Part shown: positions 63,751 to 64,000 of the stretch, piece by piece
Layout: each line of letters begins with the position of its first letter
How positions within the stretch are numbered: position 1 is the stretch's first letter
DNA from: Bathymodiolus japonicus methanotrophic gill symbiont
Lineage (GTDB): Bacteria; Pseudomonadota; Gammaproteobacteria; Methylococcales; Methylomonadaceae
NCBI RefSeq assembly: GCF_019721995.1
Contig: NZ_BLYC01000009.1
Coordinates: 81,001-145,000 of the forward strand
DNA: 64,000 bases
Direction of reading: 5' to 3'
Notes under the pieces: generated by a model
The model's input: the letters and a program-made list of their open reading frames with translations, nothing else
Told to the model about the DNA's origin: nothing
The model's database searches: none
Program-made: the position numbers and the translations under genes

Positions 63751-64000
63751 ATATAACCCAAATACGTCTTACACAGCTCGCGCTTTTCGCACGTCTGAAT
63801 TATATGTTCACTGACATTTTCGCTTTTTCTGCTTGAGAACTCATTTAATAGTTGACTCCGCTTCACTTTGGGCTTTCGCTTCGGTGTCGCTTCGTCGCTT
63901 TTAAACTCGTTTGAAACTTTTTTGGTTTATAATTTTTGCTAGTTTGATTATCTTTCAATAATCACCTTAACTTTAATAATAAATTATTAAGTTACTTTAC
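63751..64000 (-). other. 16S-23S spacer, partial
   Basis: AT-rich transcribed spacer before 23S rRNA. No tRNA fold is recognisable in the 250 bp visible; tRNA genes could lie beyond the window edge. Confidence 0.6.

Noticed and set aside
63751..64000. tRNA genes in the 16S-23S spacer
   Set aside because: No cloverleaf or T-loop motif (GGTTCGA-type) could be seen in the visible spacer.

Overview
The window is a chromosomal segment of an AT-rich gammaproteobacterium. The hemW-pyrE overlap, the coaBC-dut-algC-argB gene order, RelA with a degenerate HD domain, UbiK and the 23S rRNA all fit that class. A methylotroph or methanotroph (Methylococcales-like) is possible but is only an inference; no diagnostic C1 gene is present.

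Conserved genes sit in small islands: hldE (start); sucCD, hemW-pyrE and an AsmA-family gene (10.5-17 kb); a 2-Cys peroxiredoxin, purC, radC (broken), coaBC-dut-algC (algC broken) and argB (17.7-30.5 kb); relA and hemL (45.2-48.4 kb); two lipoprotein paralogues, an Lnb-like secreted protein, a MarR regulator, ubiK and recD (50.7-60.1 kb); and the 3' part of an rRNA operon (5S and 23S, minus strand, 60.2-64 kb). One small secreted cysteine-rich gene (6.3-6.9 kb) looks like a copper-binding RiPP precursor of the HvfA/bufferin type. The 23S gene carries an intervening sequence in helix 25 that encodes a GIY-YIG nuclease.

Much of the rest is mobile DNA, often nested. I name the families by what is visible: IS-A (IS4-type, ends CTCGATGTTC, 5-bp duplications TATAA or TTTTA), IS-B (IS4-type, ends CATCAGTGTTCCC, 7-8 bp duplications), an IS66-type element (8-bp duplication), one IS1634-like element (TTAA duplication), one IS630, one IS30, a 203-205 bp MITE (ends CTGAAGTTTCCCAAT, 7-9 bp duplications), a 152-bp MITE built from IS-A ends, and a 319-bp relative of the IS1634-like element.

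The most unusual component is a family of 260-301 bp GC-rich structured repeats, here called CAGCG elements (types A-D). They combine two left-end modules with two right-end modules in all four ways, keep the same stems with compensating base changes, and insert seamlessly: no target duplication and no loss. In all 17 junctions the fourth host base after the right end is G. This looks like a non-autonomous IS200/IS605-type or OMEGA (IscB/HEARO-like) RNA element. Removing the insertions restores the reading frames of several disrupted genes, which allowed me to reconstruct a DUF3047-like gene, two lipoproteins and a pentapeptide-repeat membrane protein.
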